A stretch of DNA of 64,000 nucleotides from Verrucomicrobiales bacterium (GTDB lineage Bacteria; Verrucomicrobiota; Verrucomicrobiia; Verrucomicrobiales; DEV007). Positions 39,645-47,999 of the stretch are shown piece after piece; within the stretch, counting starts at the first letter, position 1; every line of letters starts with the position of its first letter. The position numbers and the translations under genes were made by a program. The stretch lies in NCBI GenBank assembly GCA_016795385.1, contig JAEUHI010000033.1:1-64000 (forward strand). Direction: 5' to 3'. The notes below the pieces were generated by a model that had not been told where the DNA came from, made no database searches, and saw nothing but the letters and a program-made list of their open reading frames with translations.

Positions 39645-40733
39645 ATGACACGCGTTTTCGCCCTACTTTTGTTCACCTTCGCCCTCGCACCCTGCACCAC
39701 GCGTGCCCAGGCGACCTTTGACGATCTCGCCCGCTTCGTGGCCGGCCAGCCGATGAGCCCCGGCAGTCCGCTGCGCCAAATCGAGGCTTTGCCCTCGGTG
39801 CGCAAACACACCGCCGATACCTCGGCCTTGACGAAAACCTGGAACGACCGGCGCCTCAACACCCTGCGCGACTGGGCGCGGAACGAAGTGCATCCCCGGA
39901 TCGTGCGGCCAAAGGTGGTGAAGTATCCGTTCGGCGGACCGGATTTTGTGCATGCCGCGACCATTTTCCCGGGCGCGGATGAATACATCCTCGTGGGACT
40001 CGAGCCGCTCGGAACCTTGCCCGATTTCCTCGCGATGAGCGATCCGCAGCTCGGCTTTTATCTCACCCAGCTCAACCATACCCTCCGCAGCATCTCGCAG
40101 CGGAATTTCTTTATCACCACCGAGATGCGGGAAGACTTCGGCAAGGCCGGTGTCGATGGGGTCTATCCCGTGCTCTTGTATTTCGCCTCGATGACGAAGC
40201 ACGAAGTGATCAACGGTCAGTTCGTGAAGCTCGACGCGGGCGGCAATCCGGTGGTTTCCGACGCGGCCAAGGCGGATGGGATCCGTCTGGAGATCCGCGC
40301 CCTCGACCGGCTGCCCGATTTTCCCCAGACCGCGAGCCTCTATTATTTCAAATACGACCTTTCCGACAGCGGATTCAAGGCGAGCAGCACGATGAAGAAA
40401 TTCCTCGATCAGCGCCCGGGCGGGATGGGGTATCTGAAGGCGGCGTCGTATCTCATGCACCAGAATGGATTCGCCAACATCCGCAATTACCTGGTGGGGG
40501 ACTGCCAGTTCATCCTGCAGGATGAGTCGGGCATCCCGGCCGAGTTCTTCGCGACCTATTTCAACGTGACCTATTTCGGGAAATACGCGGGTCCGATCGA
40601 CATGTTCAAGGAGTATGACCAGCCTTACCTGAGACAGGTCTATGCCTCAGGCGTCGCCCGGCCGTTGCCCTTCGGCACCGGTTACCGCATGCGCGACGAG
40701 GACTCGATCCAGATGCTCGGGGTGAGGAAGTGA
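39645..40733 (+). CDS. secreted protein of unknown family
   Basis: 362 residues with a signal peptide (MTRVFALLLFTFALAPCTTRA). A Cys in the signal region does not fit a good lipobox. The mature protein is mixed alpha/beta without repeats or known catalytic motifs, with conserved-looking stretches such as PFGGPDFVHAATIFP and GTLPDFLAMSDPQLGF. I do not recognise it. It lies between the glycosidase-like gene and the sulfatase, each separated by about 65-75 bp. Confidence 0.75.
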   Translation: MTRVFALLLFTFALAPCTTRAQATFDDLARFVAGQPMSPGSPLRQIEALPSVRKHTADTSALTKTWNDRRLNTLRDWARNEVHPRIVRPKVVKYPFGGPDFVHAATIFPGADEYILVGLEPLGTLPDFLAMSDPQLGFYLTQLNHTLRSISQRNFFITTEMREDFGKAGVDGVYPVLLYFASMTKHEVINGQFVKLDAGGNPVVSDAAKADGIRLEIRALDRLPDFPQTASLYYFKYDLSDSGFKASSTMKKFLDQRPGGMGYLKAASYLMHQNGFANIRNYLVGDCQFILQDESGIPAEFFATYFNVTYFGKYAGPIDMFKEYDQPYLRQVYASGVARPLPFGTGYRMRDEDSIQMLGVRK

Positions 40734-40797
40734 TCGCGCGATTTTTCGCCGCGATTCGGTTGCCATCCGGCCCTCGGACGCGGTAGGATCGCGCCTC

Positions 40798-42312
40798 ATG
40801 AGAATCCTCCCGCTCTTCGTGTTGTTGTTGGCTCTCTCCGTGTCGGCGGAGCCACGCAAGCCCAACGTCATCGTCATCATGGCCGATGACCTCGGCTTTG
40901 GGGACATTTCCTGCCAGGGGGCGACGACCTACGAGACGCCGAACATCGATCGGCTCGCCGCCGAGGGGATACGCTTCACGAGCGGGTATTGCACGGCTTC
41001 GACCTGCACACCGACCCGCTTTTCGCTACTCACCGGCGGCTACGCCTTTCGGACGAAGGGCACGGGTATCGCGCCGCCGAGTGCGCCGGCCATTATTCTG
41101 CCGGGTGACGCGACTTTGCCCGGAATGATGCAATCGGCCGGATACGCGACGGCGGTGATCGGGAAATGGCATCTGGGGCTGGGGGGCGTCGAGGGTCCCG
41201 ACTGGAACGCGGAGATCTCGCCCGGACCCCTCGATATCGGGTTCGATCATTGTTTCCTCCTGCCGACCACGAACGATCGCGTCCCGCAGGTTTATCTGCA
41301 GGATCGACGTGTCTTGAACTTGGATCCGTCCGACCCCATCCGCGTTTACCAGAAGAAACCATCCGAGGATCATCCCACCGGCATCACCCATCGCGACTCG
41401 CTGAAGATGGATTGGACGCACGGTCACAACCACACGATCCACAATGGCATCAGCCGGATCGGCTTCTACACCGGCGGGGAAAAAGCGAGATTCCGCGACG
41501 AGGATCTCGCCGACGAGTGGGTGAAGCGCAGCGTCGCCTGGATGGAGTCGAAGAAGGAGGCGCCCTTCTTCCTTTTCTACGCGGCCCATGAACCGCACGT
41601 GCCCCGGATGCCACACGAGCGATTCCAGGGGAAAACACCCCACGGCTATCGCACCGACAGCATCCTCGAACTGGACTGGTGCGTGGGTGAGATCCTGGCC
41701 GCGCTCGACCGGCTCGGCATCGCGGAGAATACCCTGGTGGTGTTCTGTTCGGACAATGGTCCGGTGATGGACGACGGCTACGCCGACGGAGCGCTCGAGA
41801 AGGTCGGTGATCACCGGGCCGCCGGACCGTTCAAAGGCGGCAAATACAGCGTCTACGAAGGCGGGACGCGGACACCTTTCCTCGCGCGGTGGAAAGGGGC
41901 GATCGCTCCGGGAGTCTCCGACGAGATTGTGGCGACGATCGATCTCTATTCGAGTCTGGCTGCCTTGACCGGCACTGCGGTGCCGGAGGGCGCGGCGCGG
42001 GATTCGGAGAATGTCTTGGGTGCTTTGTTAGGTGAGCCGGGAGCGAAGGGACGGACGGAGCTGGTGCAGCAGGACAATGGATCCTCCGGCAATTTCGGCT
42101 TCCGCTCGGGCAAGTGGAAGCTCGTGCGGCACGACAAGGGCAAGGCCCGCAACGTCGTCGTGGAGAAGCTGCTCGAGACGACCGATGTGCCGAGGCTGCA
42201 GTTGTTCGACCTGGCGGCCGATCCGGGCGAGACGCGTGATTTGTCAGCCAAGGAGCCCGAGCGCCTCAACGCGATGGCGAAACGGCTCGAAGAGATCGTG
42301 GCGTCGGAGTGA
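40798..42312 (+). CDS. secreted sulfatase, arylsulfatase A type (Cys-type)
   Basis: 504 residues with a signal peptide. The N-terminal metal site MADDLGFGD and the formylglycine motif CTPTRFSLLTG (Cys converted by FGE, C-x-P-x-R) are intact, as are GKWHLG and the later HGYRTDSILELD. It cleaves sulfate esters from glycans outside the cytoplasm. Sulfatases are often expanded in Verrucomicrobia and Planctomycetes. An FGE gene is not in the window. TTTGTTAGG at 42024-42032 supplies a TTA leucine codon. Confidence 0.93.
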   Translation: MRILPLFVLLLALSVSAEPRKPNVIVIMADDLGFGDISCQGATTYETPNIDRLAAEGIRFTSGYCTASTCTPTRFSLLTGGYAFRTKGTGIAPPSAPAIILPGDATLPGMMQSAGYATAVIGKWHLGLGGVEGPDWNAEISPGPLDIGFDHCFLLPTTNDRVPQVYLQDRRVLNLDPSDPIRVYQKKPSEDHPTGITHRDSLKMDWTHGHNHTIHNGISRIGFYTGGEKARFRDEDLADEWVKRSVAWMESKKEAPFFLFYAAHEPHVPRMPHERFQGKTPHGYRTDSILELDWCVGEILAALDRLGIAENTLVVFCSDNGPVMDDGYADGALEKVGDHRAAGPFKGGKYSVYEGGTRTPFLARWKGAIAPGVSDEIVATIDLYSSLAALTGTAVPEGAARDSENVLGALLGEPGAKGRTELVQQDNGSSGNFGFRSGKWKLVRHDKGKARNVVVEKLLETTDVPRLQLFDLAADPGETRDLSAKEPERLNAMAKRLEEIVASE

Positions 42313-42324
42313 TGTCTTTGTCTT

Positions 42325-42410
42325 CCTACTCATACTCATACTCATACTCATCCTTCCGCGTCGAGGACGTCCGGTTTTGAGTAAGAGTAGGAGGTAAGAG
42401 TATGAGTAGG
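42325..42410. repeat. CATACT microrepeat with inverted-repeat partner between convergent genes
   Basis: Four tandem 6-bp CATACT-type units follow the sulfatase stop (42325-42350), and a complementary GAGTATGAGTAGG array lies 60 bp on. The outer 13 bases (42325-42337 and 42398-42410) pair perfectly and the rest pair imperfectly. The tract fills the gap between two convergent genes and could form a bidirectional terminator-like hairpin. Confidence 0.7.
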
Positions 42411-42436
42411 AGCAACAGCGAAGAAGCTTGGCTCCT

Positions 42437-43645
42437 TCACTGTTGAACGACCTGCGCAACAATGATGTTTGGCGCGGCCTGGGGAGCGGGGCCGCTCCAG
42501 GAGTCGACGATCTGCACGGTGACGCCGCTGGCGGTGTTCGCAAAGAGCACGGGAGCGACGGAATGCGGAAGGCGGATGCACCCGGCCGAGGCGGGGTAGC
42601 CGGGGAGATCACCGACGTGCATGCCCACGGCGCTCTGGTCGAGGCGCTGCCAGTAAGGGAGGGAGCAGCCGTAGATCGTCGAGGTCTTGCCCGACTGGAC
42701 GCGCTCGGTGATTTTGAATTCACCCCGCGGGGTGTATTTGCCGGAACGCGCGGTGGAGACGGCGGTGTCGATCGCGATCTGTCCATCGACGAGGAGGTAG
42801 GCGCGCTGCTTCGAGATATCGACGACGATCTTCTTCGTGCTTTTGTTGGATTTGCCGTAGTCGAGGAGCGCCTGGTTGAAGTAAGCATCCTGGTGCACGT
42901 CCATCCATCCGGATTGCTGTTGCTGGATCGGGGCGGGTGCCTTCTTCACGGTGCTGGAGTAGGCGACCTGCTGGATGCGCATCTCCTTTTTCGCGAGAGG
43001 CTTGAAAATGCCGGCCTCGGCGCTCGTCACCGAACCGAGGGTGATCCCGAGGAGGGCGAGCACGGTGATGACCTCGCGGGCTCCATGGGCCTGGATCTCG
43101 GCATCTTCGAAGATGAAGCCGAACTCACCGGAGTTGTTCCGGCAGAAGGCCTGGAACTGATCCTCGTTCGCGAGGAGCAGACCGAGGAGCTGGACGCGGG
43201 CGGAGTTGCCATCGTCGCCCGCCTGCCAGCGGATCAAGGGCAGGGTGGTGCCTTCCGCCTTGAGATCGGAATTTTTCAGCGAGGAAGAGATCACTTCGAG
43301 AAAGCGGCGCACGAAGTCCTCCGGCTCGGAGGCATCGGAGAGCGTTTCGAAGGAAGCCGCGTCGGGAAAGAGCCCCTGCAGGGAGATCTCGTAGGCCTGA
43401 TCCCCCCAGGCGGGTGTCGCTTCGGCGTTGTTCTCGTTCACCTCCAGGGTGAAAAGCTGGAACAATTCGGTCTCCTGCGGATTGGCGACGAGGGTGACTC
43501 CATCGACCGAGACATCGAACCACAGTTGGGACTCGGCGAACATCGAGGCGCAGGCCTCGACTTCGCTCTTGCCGGTGGGGGCCTGGTCGGAACCCTCGGC
43601 GGGGAGTTGGTTGACGGGGCCCAGGAAGGTGGCGGTGGTATTCAT
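42437..43645 (-). CDS. L,D-transpeptidase with N-terminal accessory domain and internal TM helix
   Basis: 402 residues from ATG 43645. The C-terminal YkuD domain has HVGDLPGYPASAGCIRLP with the catalytic Cys in SAGCIR, so cell-wall 3-3 cross-link formation or cleavage is likely. The first about 200 residues are an acidic domain I do not recognise, followed by one hydrophobic helix (VITVLALLGITLGSV) that would act as a signal anchor. Most YkuD proteins have a signal peptide directly before the periplasmic part, so a cytoplasmic N-domain is unusual. It is the last gene of an operon with a subtilase and a GAF protein. Confidence 0.87.
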   Translation of the reverse strand: MNTTATFLGPVNQLPAEGSDQAPTGKSEVEACASMFAESQLWFDVSVDGVTLVANPQETELFQLFTLEVNENNAEATPAWGDQAYEISLQGLFPDAASFETLSDASEPEDFVRRFLEVISSSLKNSDLKAEGTTLPLIRWQAGDDGNSARVQLLGLLLANEDQFQAFCRNNSGEFGFIFEDAEIQAHGAREVITVLALLGITLGSVTSAEAGIFKPLAKKEMRIQQVAYSSTVKKAPAPIQQQQSGWMDVHQDAYFNQALLDYGKSNKSTKKIVVDISKQRAYLLVDGQIAIDTAVSTARSGKYTPRGEFKITERVQSGKTSTIYGCSLPYWQRLDQSAVGMHVGDLPGYPASAGCIRLPHSVAPVLFANTASGVTVQIVDSWSGPAPQAAPNIIVAQVVQQ

Positions 43646-43701
43646 GGTGTGCTTGTCAGGGTGAGTGTGTGGTGGTGGTTGTGTCGGGTTTCGGAAAGGC
43701 T

Positions 43702-44511
43702 TCACCAATCGGAGCTGAGGCCGGGGTGCCAGGGCTCGGCGATGGTCGCGAGGATCTCGTGCATGAGGGGAGGGCGGATGCCGGGATAGACCGAGAGGAT
43801 GCGGGCGATCATGCCCGCGACCCGTGGAGCTGCGAAACTGGTGCCGGTCTGGTATTGCACGCCTCCGCCGAGCCAGGCGACCTCGATGTTTTCACCGCGG
43901 GCGGAGTAGCCGACGAGGTGATCGGGCCGGAAGAAGACCGCCTCCGAATCCGTCTCGGCGAGATCCACGCCAATGACCGAAGCAAAATGGGCGGGCCACT
44001 CCGTCTCGCGGCTGTCGAGATTGCTGCAGGCGGCGACGACATGGGCGCCACGCAGCCATGCCTCATCGGCCCATTCCTTGTGCGGCAAAATGAATTTGGC
44101 GAGGCCCCGGCATCCGAAGCTGCAATTCAGCACGTGATAGCCCCGCCGGATCGCTTCGCGGACGCCCGCGCAGATGAGGTGCGTGCGCGAGGCGCTCCGC
44201 GCGTCGATGACCCGGAAGCTGCCGACCTCGGCGCGGGGGGCGACTTCGTGGATGATGCCGGCGACGGCGGTGCCGTGGCCGTAGGTGTCGTGTCCCGCCC
44301 CTTCGATGATGCGGACGCGGCCGTCCTCCTCTTCAAAGCCGACCGAGTCGCGGAGCGTGAGATTCGCGAGTCGGGGATGGCCGGCCTCGATGCCGGAATC
44401 GATCACGGCGACACGCACCCCTTCACCCGTGCCGCTGTGTGCGGCCTCGCGGACTTCGGCGATGGTCGGCCAAAGTTTCGAGGAGGGCGTTTCTGTCAGG
44501 GGAGAGACCAT
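43702..44511 (-). CDS. cytoplasmic S8 subtilisin-like serine protease
   Basis: 269 residues. The triad is complete: Asp in VAVIDSGIEAGHP, His in GHGTAVAGII and Ser in GTSFAAPRVAG. There is no signal peptide and no propeptide, so it is predicted to be cytoplasmic, like the protease domains of cyanobactin and other RiPP systems or of regulated bacterial subtilases. It overlaps the GAF gene by one base (TGATG-type) and lies 56 bp before the L,D-transpeptidase gene. No precursor-peptide gene is seen. Confidence 0.87.
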   Translation of the reverse strand: MVSPLTETPSSKLWPTIAEVREAAHSGTGEGVRVAVIDSGIEAGHPRLANLTLRDSVGFEEEDGRVRIIEGAGHDTYGHGTAVAGIIHEVAPRAEVGSFRVIDARSASRTHLICAGVREAIRRGYHVLNCSFGCRGLAKFILPHKEWADEAWLRGAHVVAACSNLDSRETEWPAHFASVIGVDLAETDSEAVFFRPDHLVGYSARGENIEVAWLGGGVQYQTGTSFAAPRVAGMIARILSVYPGIRPPLMHEILATIAEPWHPGLSSDW

Positions 44512-45083
44512 CAGATCTCGAGATTGAGGATGCGGGTGAGGAGCCGGTAGTTCACGAGTCGCTCGAGGACGGTGGAGAGACGGCGCACGCGGTTCAGGCC
44601 ACGCGCCGTGAAACCGCAGGGATCGGGGGCATCGAGGCTGGGCTTGAGCTGCACGCAGCTGATCACTCCCTGCACTTTTCCCCCGAAATAGAAGGGTGTC
44701 GCGATGAGGGCCGCGGTGACCTGCTTCATCGCTTCGTCGACCCGCTTCGAGTGTTTCGCGTTGAGATAGACCTGGTTTTCACAGAGCGGCTGCTCGGAAG
44801 CGTAGACGAGACTGGTGAGTCCCTCCGAGAGCGGCTGGTGCCATCCGATGAAGGCGGGATCGGGCTCCGAATGGGTGACGATGAGATTCTCTTCATCGAG
44901 GTCCGCGATCCAGACGGAGATGGAATCGGCGGAGAGGCTTTCCATCACCATGCGCAGGGTGGTCTGGCCGGGATCGCCGATGAGCCCGCGGAAATCTTCG
45001 GGAGAGATGGCGGCGGCGGCGCGGGCGAGGGCCTTTTCAATCGCCGGGGCGTGCTCGGAAAGGAGTGGGTCGGGCGTGATCAC
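44511..45083 (-). CDS. GAF-domain protein
   Basis: 190 residues. A short helical lead is followed by one GAF-like domain (SLSADSISVWIADLDEENLIV, then YFGGKVQGVISC and a final helix). There is no kinase, cyclase or HTH domain, so it would act as a stand-alone sensor partner. The coupled downstream gene is the subtilase, so ligand-controlled proteolysis is plausible (inference). A good promoter precedes it. Confidence 0.8.
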   Translation of the reverse strand: MITPDPLLSEHAPAIEKALARAAAAISPEDFRGLIGDPGQTTLRMVMESLSADSISVWIADLDEENLIVTHSEPDPAFIGWHQPLSEGLTSLVYASEQPLCENQVYLNAKHSKRVDEAMKQVTAALIATPFYFGGKVQGVISCVQLKPSLDAPDPCGFTARGLNRVRRLSTVLERLVNYRLLTRILNLEI

Positions 45084-45139
45084 GGGCGGGAGATGCGGTT
45101 CAGTTCGTCGCGCGCCGCGGGAGGAGCCCGACGCGTCAA

Positions 45140-45168
45140 AGGATACCCGATAGACGCGCGGGCGGCAA
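45140..45168 (-). promoter_or_regulatory. sigma70-like promoter for the GAF-subtilase-transpeptidase operon
   Basis: On the minus strand TTGCCG (45163-45168), a 17-bp spacer and TATCCT (45140-45145) precede the GAF ATG by about 57 bases. The match is moderate, but the spacing is ideal and no other candidate is visible in the 120-bp gap. Confidence 0.55.
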
Positions 45169-45206
45169 TTTCATTCAGGGATTTGTGAGGGACCGCCCCC
45201 CGTCCG

Positions 45207-46184
45207 CTAGTTTCGCTCGCCGGGCTCCTTCGCGAGCAGTTCGCCGAGCACCGAGGCGCTCGTCGCGGGATTTCCCTTGATGCGGACGTAGCGGTGGTCC
45301 CTTTTTTGATCGGTCTTCCACTCGCTGTGTCCATCGGAGTCGAAGACGACGCGGCCACCCTCGACGACGTTCCAGAGATCCTCTTGCGGACCACGTACCG
45401 CGAGAAGGACGGTGGCGAGATCGTGGTTGGGTTTGCCGATCTCCAGCGAGGGGCGGTCGTGATGGAGACGCAGCTCGTAGGCGCGGCGGACGGGATTTTC
45501 CTTCGGAGCCGCGAGCAGCTCGGGACCATTCGTCATCGCCGCGCCGACTTCGTAGCCCTGCCAGACGATGGGCGTCGGCCATTCATTGGCGACGGTGACG
45601 GCGGCGGCGGGGTCGAGTTTGATATTCGTCTCGGGGCGGGCGGTGCGCGGAAAGCCGCCTCCCATCACGTAGAGGGATTTCACCTTGGCCTTCACGAGAT
45701 CGGGCTCGGCGCGGAGGAGGTCCTCGAGATTGCTCAGGGCTCCGACGCTGCAGATCACGACCGTGCCATCCGCCTCCCGGGCCAACGTCTCGCGGTAGAT
45801 GGCGAGAGCGTCGGGCATGGCGTCGTCGGGCTTGGCATCGTGGGGAAATTCATCGCGCAGGGCGGCGCAGTAGGCGCTGGGCTTGCCTTTCTTGGCGGAG
45901 CCGGTGGCCCCGTCCTTGTCCGTGCCGATGGGAATCTCGCCGCGGCCATACCAGGTGTTGATCGCATCGGCGGCGGCGGCCGAGGCATTCGAGGGATCCT
46001 TGCGGTTCGTAACGATGGCGAGGATCTCGGCCTCTCCGAGGTCGGCGAGAGCGTGCAGTACGGCGAGCGCACCGGCGTCGTCGCAGTCGTTCGCCATGTC
46101 GGTGTCGAAGATGATCTTCACCGGCGCGGCTTCGATCGATCCGGCGAGAAAAGCGATGGAGAGGAGGGAAAGAAAACGTTTCAT
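45207..46184 (-). CDS. secreted nucleoside hydrolase-family protein (copy 1)
   Basis: 325 residues from ATG 46184, with a signal peptide (MKRFLSLLSIAFLAGSIEA). The Ca2+/substrate motif FDTDMANDCDDAGAL matches the inosine/uridine-preferring hydrolase family (DTDxxxDDxxAL), as do VMGGGF and a C-terminal His-rich part. It hydrolyses ribonucleosides to base plus ribose or acts on a related ribosyl compound. It is about 40% similar by eye to the upstream gene, whose stop overlaps its start, indicating tandem duplication. Confidence 0.87.
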   Translation of the reverse strand: MKRFLSLLSIAFLAGSIEAAPVKIIFDTDMANDCDDAGALAVLHALADLGEAEILAIVTNRKDPSNASAAAADAINTWYGRGEIPIGTDKDGATGSAKKGKPSAYCAALRDEFPHDAKPDDAMPDALAIYRETLAREADGTVVICSVGALSNLEDLLRAEPDLVKAKVKSLYVMGGGFPRTARPETNIKLDPAAAVTVANEWPTPIVWQGYEVGAAMTNGPELLAAPKENPVRRAYELRLHHDRPSLEIGKPNHDLATVLLAVRGPQEDLWNVVEGGRVVFDSDGHSEWKTDQKRDHRYVRIKGNPATSASVLGELLAKEPGERN

Positions 46185-47206
46185 CAGCGGACGGGTGGTT
46201 CGGTGCAAAGCTGGACGAAGGCCTCGCGGACCTTCTCGGTCTGGACGGCATTCATGAGGAGATAACGGTCGTTGCCATCCCCCTTTTCGCGGAAGTCGGT
46301 GCGGCCCTCGTCATCGACATGGACGTGACCCTGCGGCGAAAGATCGAAGTAACCGCGGTCGGGGTAGATCGCGTAGAGAGCGGCGGTGAGATCCCAGGTG
46401 GGGCGGTCGTGCGGTTGCTGCGGCACGTAGGCGAGGTAGCTGTCCTTGATCAGGTGGGGCTCCATGTAGTTGTAATCCTCGACGATGCTCTTCCAAGGAT
46501 AAGCGGCGGCGATACCGATCTCGAAGCCGCTCCAGATCACCGGGGTGGGCCACTCGGCGGCGATGCGTTTGGCCGAGGGGATGTCGAGCTTCACGTTGTA
46601 CTCGATGTGCTTCGTGTTGAACCCGATCGTCTGGAACGCTCCTGCCATGATGACCAATTCCTTCACCTTGGCTTTGATGAGCGCAGGACCGTCGAGCGGG
46701 GAAAACTCGTCGCCCTTTGAATCGAGGAGACGGGCGAAGTTCGTGAAAAATCCGACCTGCACCAGCATCACCGATCCATCGGGCTGGGCGGCGAGGGTCT
46801 TGCGGATCAGCGAGACGGCCTCGGGCGCCTTTGTGCCGTCGAGGTCGTGGGGGAAGAAGGGTTTGCCTTCGGGTCCCTTGCGATCGACCTGGCCGTTGTA
46901 TTTGCCTTCCTCTTTCGCGGCTCCGTCGCGCACCGCGCCGAGCGGGAGATCGGGGAAGCCGTACCAGGTGTTGAGGGCGTCGATGTAGGCGACCGACCTG
47001 GGATGATCCTTCGTCGAGGTTACGGCGAGGAGTTCGACCGCGCCTCGTCGGGCCAGCTGGTGGATCATGGCGAGGGCCATGGCATCGTCGATGTCGTTGC
47101 CCATGTCGGTGTCGAAGATCATCTTCACGGGTGCCTTGGTCTCCGCGTGGGAGATTGAGGTCGTGAGGAAGGCGAGGGCGAGGAGACTGAAGAGGGTTTG
47201 ACGCAT
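46184..47206 (-). CDS. secreted nucleoside hydrolase-family protein (copy 2)
   Basis: 340 residues with a signal peptide (MRQTLFSLLALAFLTTSISHA). The motif FDTDMGNDIDDAMALAM is a closer match to the canonical DTDxGxDDAxAL signature than that of copy 1. The downstream part carries IMAGAFQ and a variant C-terminus. Its periplasmic location suggests salvage of extracellular nucleosides. It is the first gene of the pair. A ribose-type ABC binding protein and permease are encoded 1-3 kb away on the same strand and could import the released ribose (inference). Confidence 0.88.
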   Translation of the reverse strand: MRQTLFSLLALAFLTTSISHAETKAPVKMIFDTDMGNDIDDAMALAMIHQLARRGAVELLAVTSTKDHPRSVAYIDALNTWYGFPDLPLGAVRDGAAKEEGKYNGQVDRKGPEGKPFFPHDLDGTKAPEAVSLIRKTLAAQPDGSVMLVQVGFFTNFARLLDSKGDEFSPLDGPALIKAKVKELVIMAGAFQTIGFNTKHIEYNVKLDIPSAKRIAAEWPTPVIWSGFEIGIAAAYPWKSIVEDYNYMEPHLIKDSYLAYVPQQPHDRPTWDLTAALYAIYPDRGYFDLSPQGHVHVDDEGRTDFREKGDGNDRYLLMNAVQTEKVREAFVQLCTEPPVR

Positions 47207-47285
47207 GATGGAAGAGGGTTGGGTGCGCTAAGGATGACGTGGAATCGCGGGGGTGCCAAGGGGCGGGATTCTCCACGTTTGGGGT

Positions 47286-47322
47286 TTGATGTGACGTATA
47301 TTTCGTGTAAAATGTTACGTCA
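47286..47322 (+). promoter_or_regulatory. promoter plus operator-like inverted repeat of the toxin-antitoxin genes
   Basis: TTGATG (47286-47291), a 16-bp spacer and TAAAAT (47308-47313) form a sigma70-like promoter. An inverted repeat TGACGTA (47292-47298) and TACGTCA (47316-47322) brackets the -10 box, the usual geometry of an autoregulatory TA operator. The ATG starts 9 bases after the -10 box and there is no Shine-Dalgarno, so the mRNA is probably leaderless. Confidence 0.65.
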
Positions 47323-47564
47323 TGGCAAAGCTTACCCTGCACGTCCCTGATCGCCTCATTGCCGCCGCAAAGCAGGAAGCGGAAGCGAGAAAGACATCCG
47401 TATCCAAGCTGGTGAGCGACTATTTCCGGATCTTCGCGAAGTCGGAAGAGCCGGGCCAACCGGTGGGTTTGCCGCCGGTGACAGCTTCACTGGTGGGATG
47501 CATCCAAGGGGCGGATGACGACCGGGATGCGTATGTGGACCACCTTGAACGGAAACACTCGTGA
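47322..47564 (+). CDS. antitoxin, DUF6364-like ribbon-helix-helix type
   Basis: 80 residues. The N-terminal strand plus helices (KLTLHVPDRLIAAAKQEAEA, then TSVSKLVSDYFRIF) resemble DUF6364/RHH antitoxins, where the strand binds DNA. The C-terminal about 40 residues, acidic at the end, would bind the PIN toxin. The start overlaps the operator, and the stop overlaps the toxin GTG start by 4 bp. This is the standard order, antitoxin first. Confidence 0.8.
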   Translation: MAKLTLHVPDRLIAAAKQEAEARKTSVSKLVSDYFRIFAKSEEPGQPVGLPPVTASLVGCIQGADDDRDAYVDHLERKHS

Positions 47565-47974
47565 TCGCGCTGGTCGATACGAATGTCGTCCTCGACGTGA
47601 TGTTGGGACGAAAGCCGCATCTCATGGATTCGGCATCGGTTCTGGCGGCGGTCGAGACGTCGAAGTGCGGAGGGCTTCTTTCCGCGACAACGGTGACGAC
47701 GATCCACTACATCGCTGAGCGCCAGATCGGGAGACAAGCCACGCTTGGACGAATTTCTGATCTCTTGTCCCTTTTTGGCGTTGCTCCGGTGAATCAGGCC
47801 GTATTGGTATCCGCGCTTGGACTTGGAATGGCCGATTTCGAGGACGCGGTGTTGCATGAGGCGGCGATCCAAGCCGGGGCGGACTGCGTTGTGACGCGGA
47901 ATATCAACGACTTCGGGCTTGCGATGATTCCCGTCTACACACCTGCTCAGTTCTTGGCGGCGCTCGCCATTTAG
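47561..47974 (+). CDS. PIN-domain toxin (VapC-like, PIN_3)
   Basis: 137 residues starting at GTG 47561. The acidic active-site residues are in place: Asp in ALVDTNVVLD, DFEDAVL in the middle, and TRNINDF near the end, as in the PIN_3 (PF13470) group of VapC-type endoribonucleases, which cleave tRNA or rRNA. It is co-translated with the antitoxin. It is convergent with the ABC permease gene, 25 bp away. Confidence 0.87.
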   Translation: MIALVDTNVVLDVMLGRKPHLMDSASVLAAVETSKCGGLLSATTVTTIHYIAERQIGRQATLGRISDLLSLFGVAPVNQAVLVSALGLGMADFEDAVLHEAAIQAGADCVVTRNINDFGLAMIPVYTPAQFLAALAI

Positions 47975-47999
47975 AAAGGTTGACGGAGGATGCTTTCGT

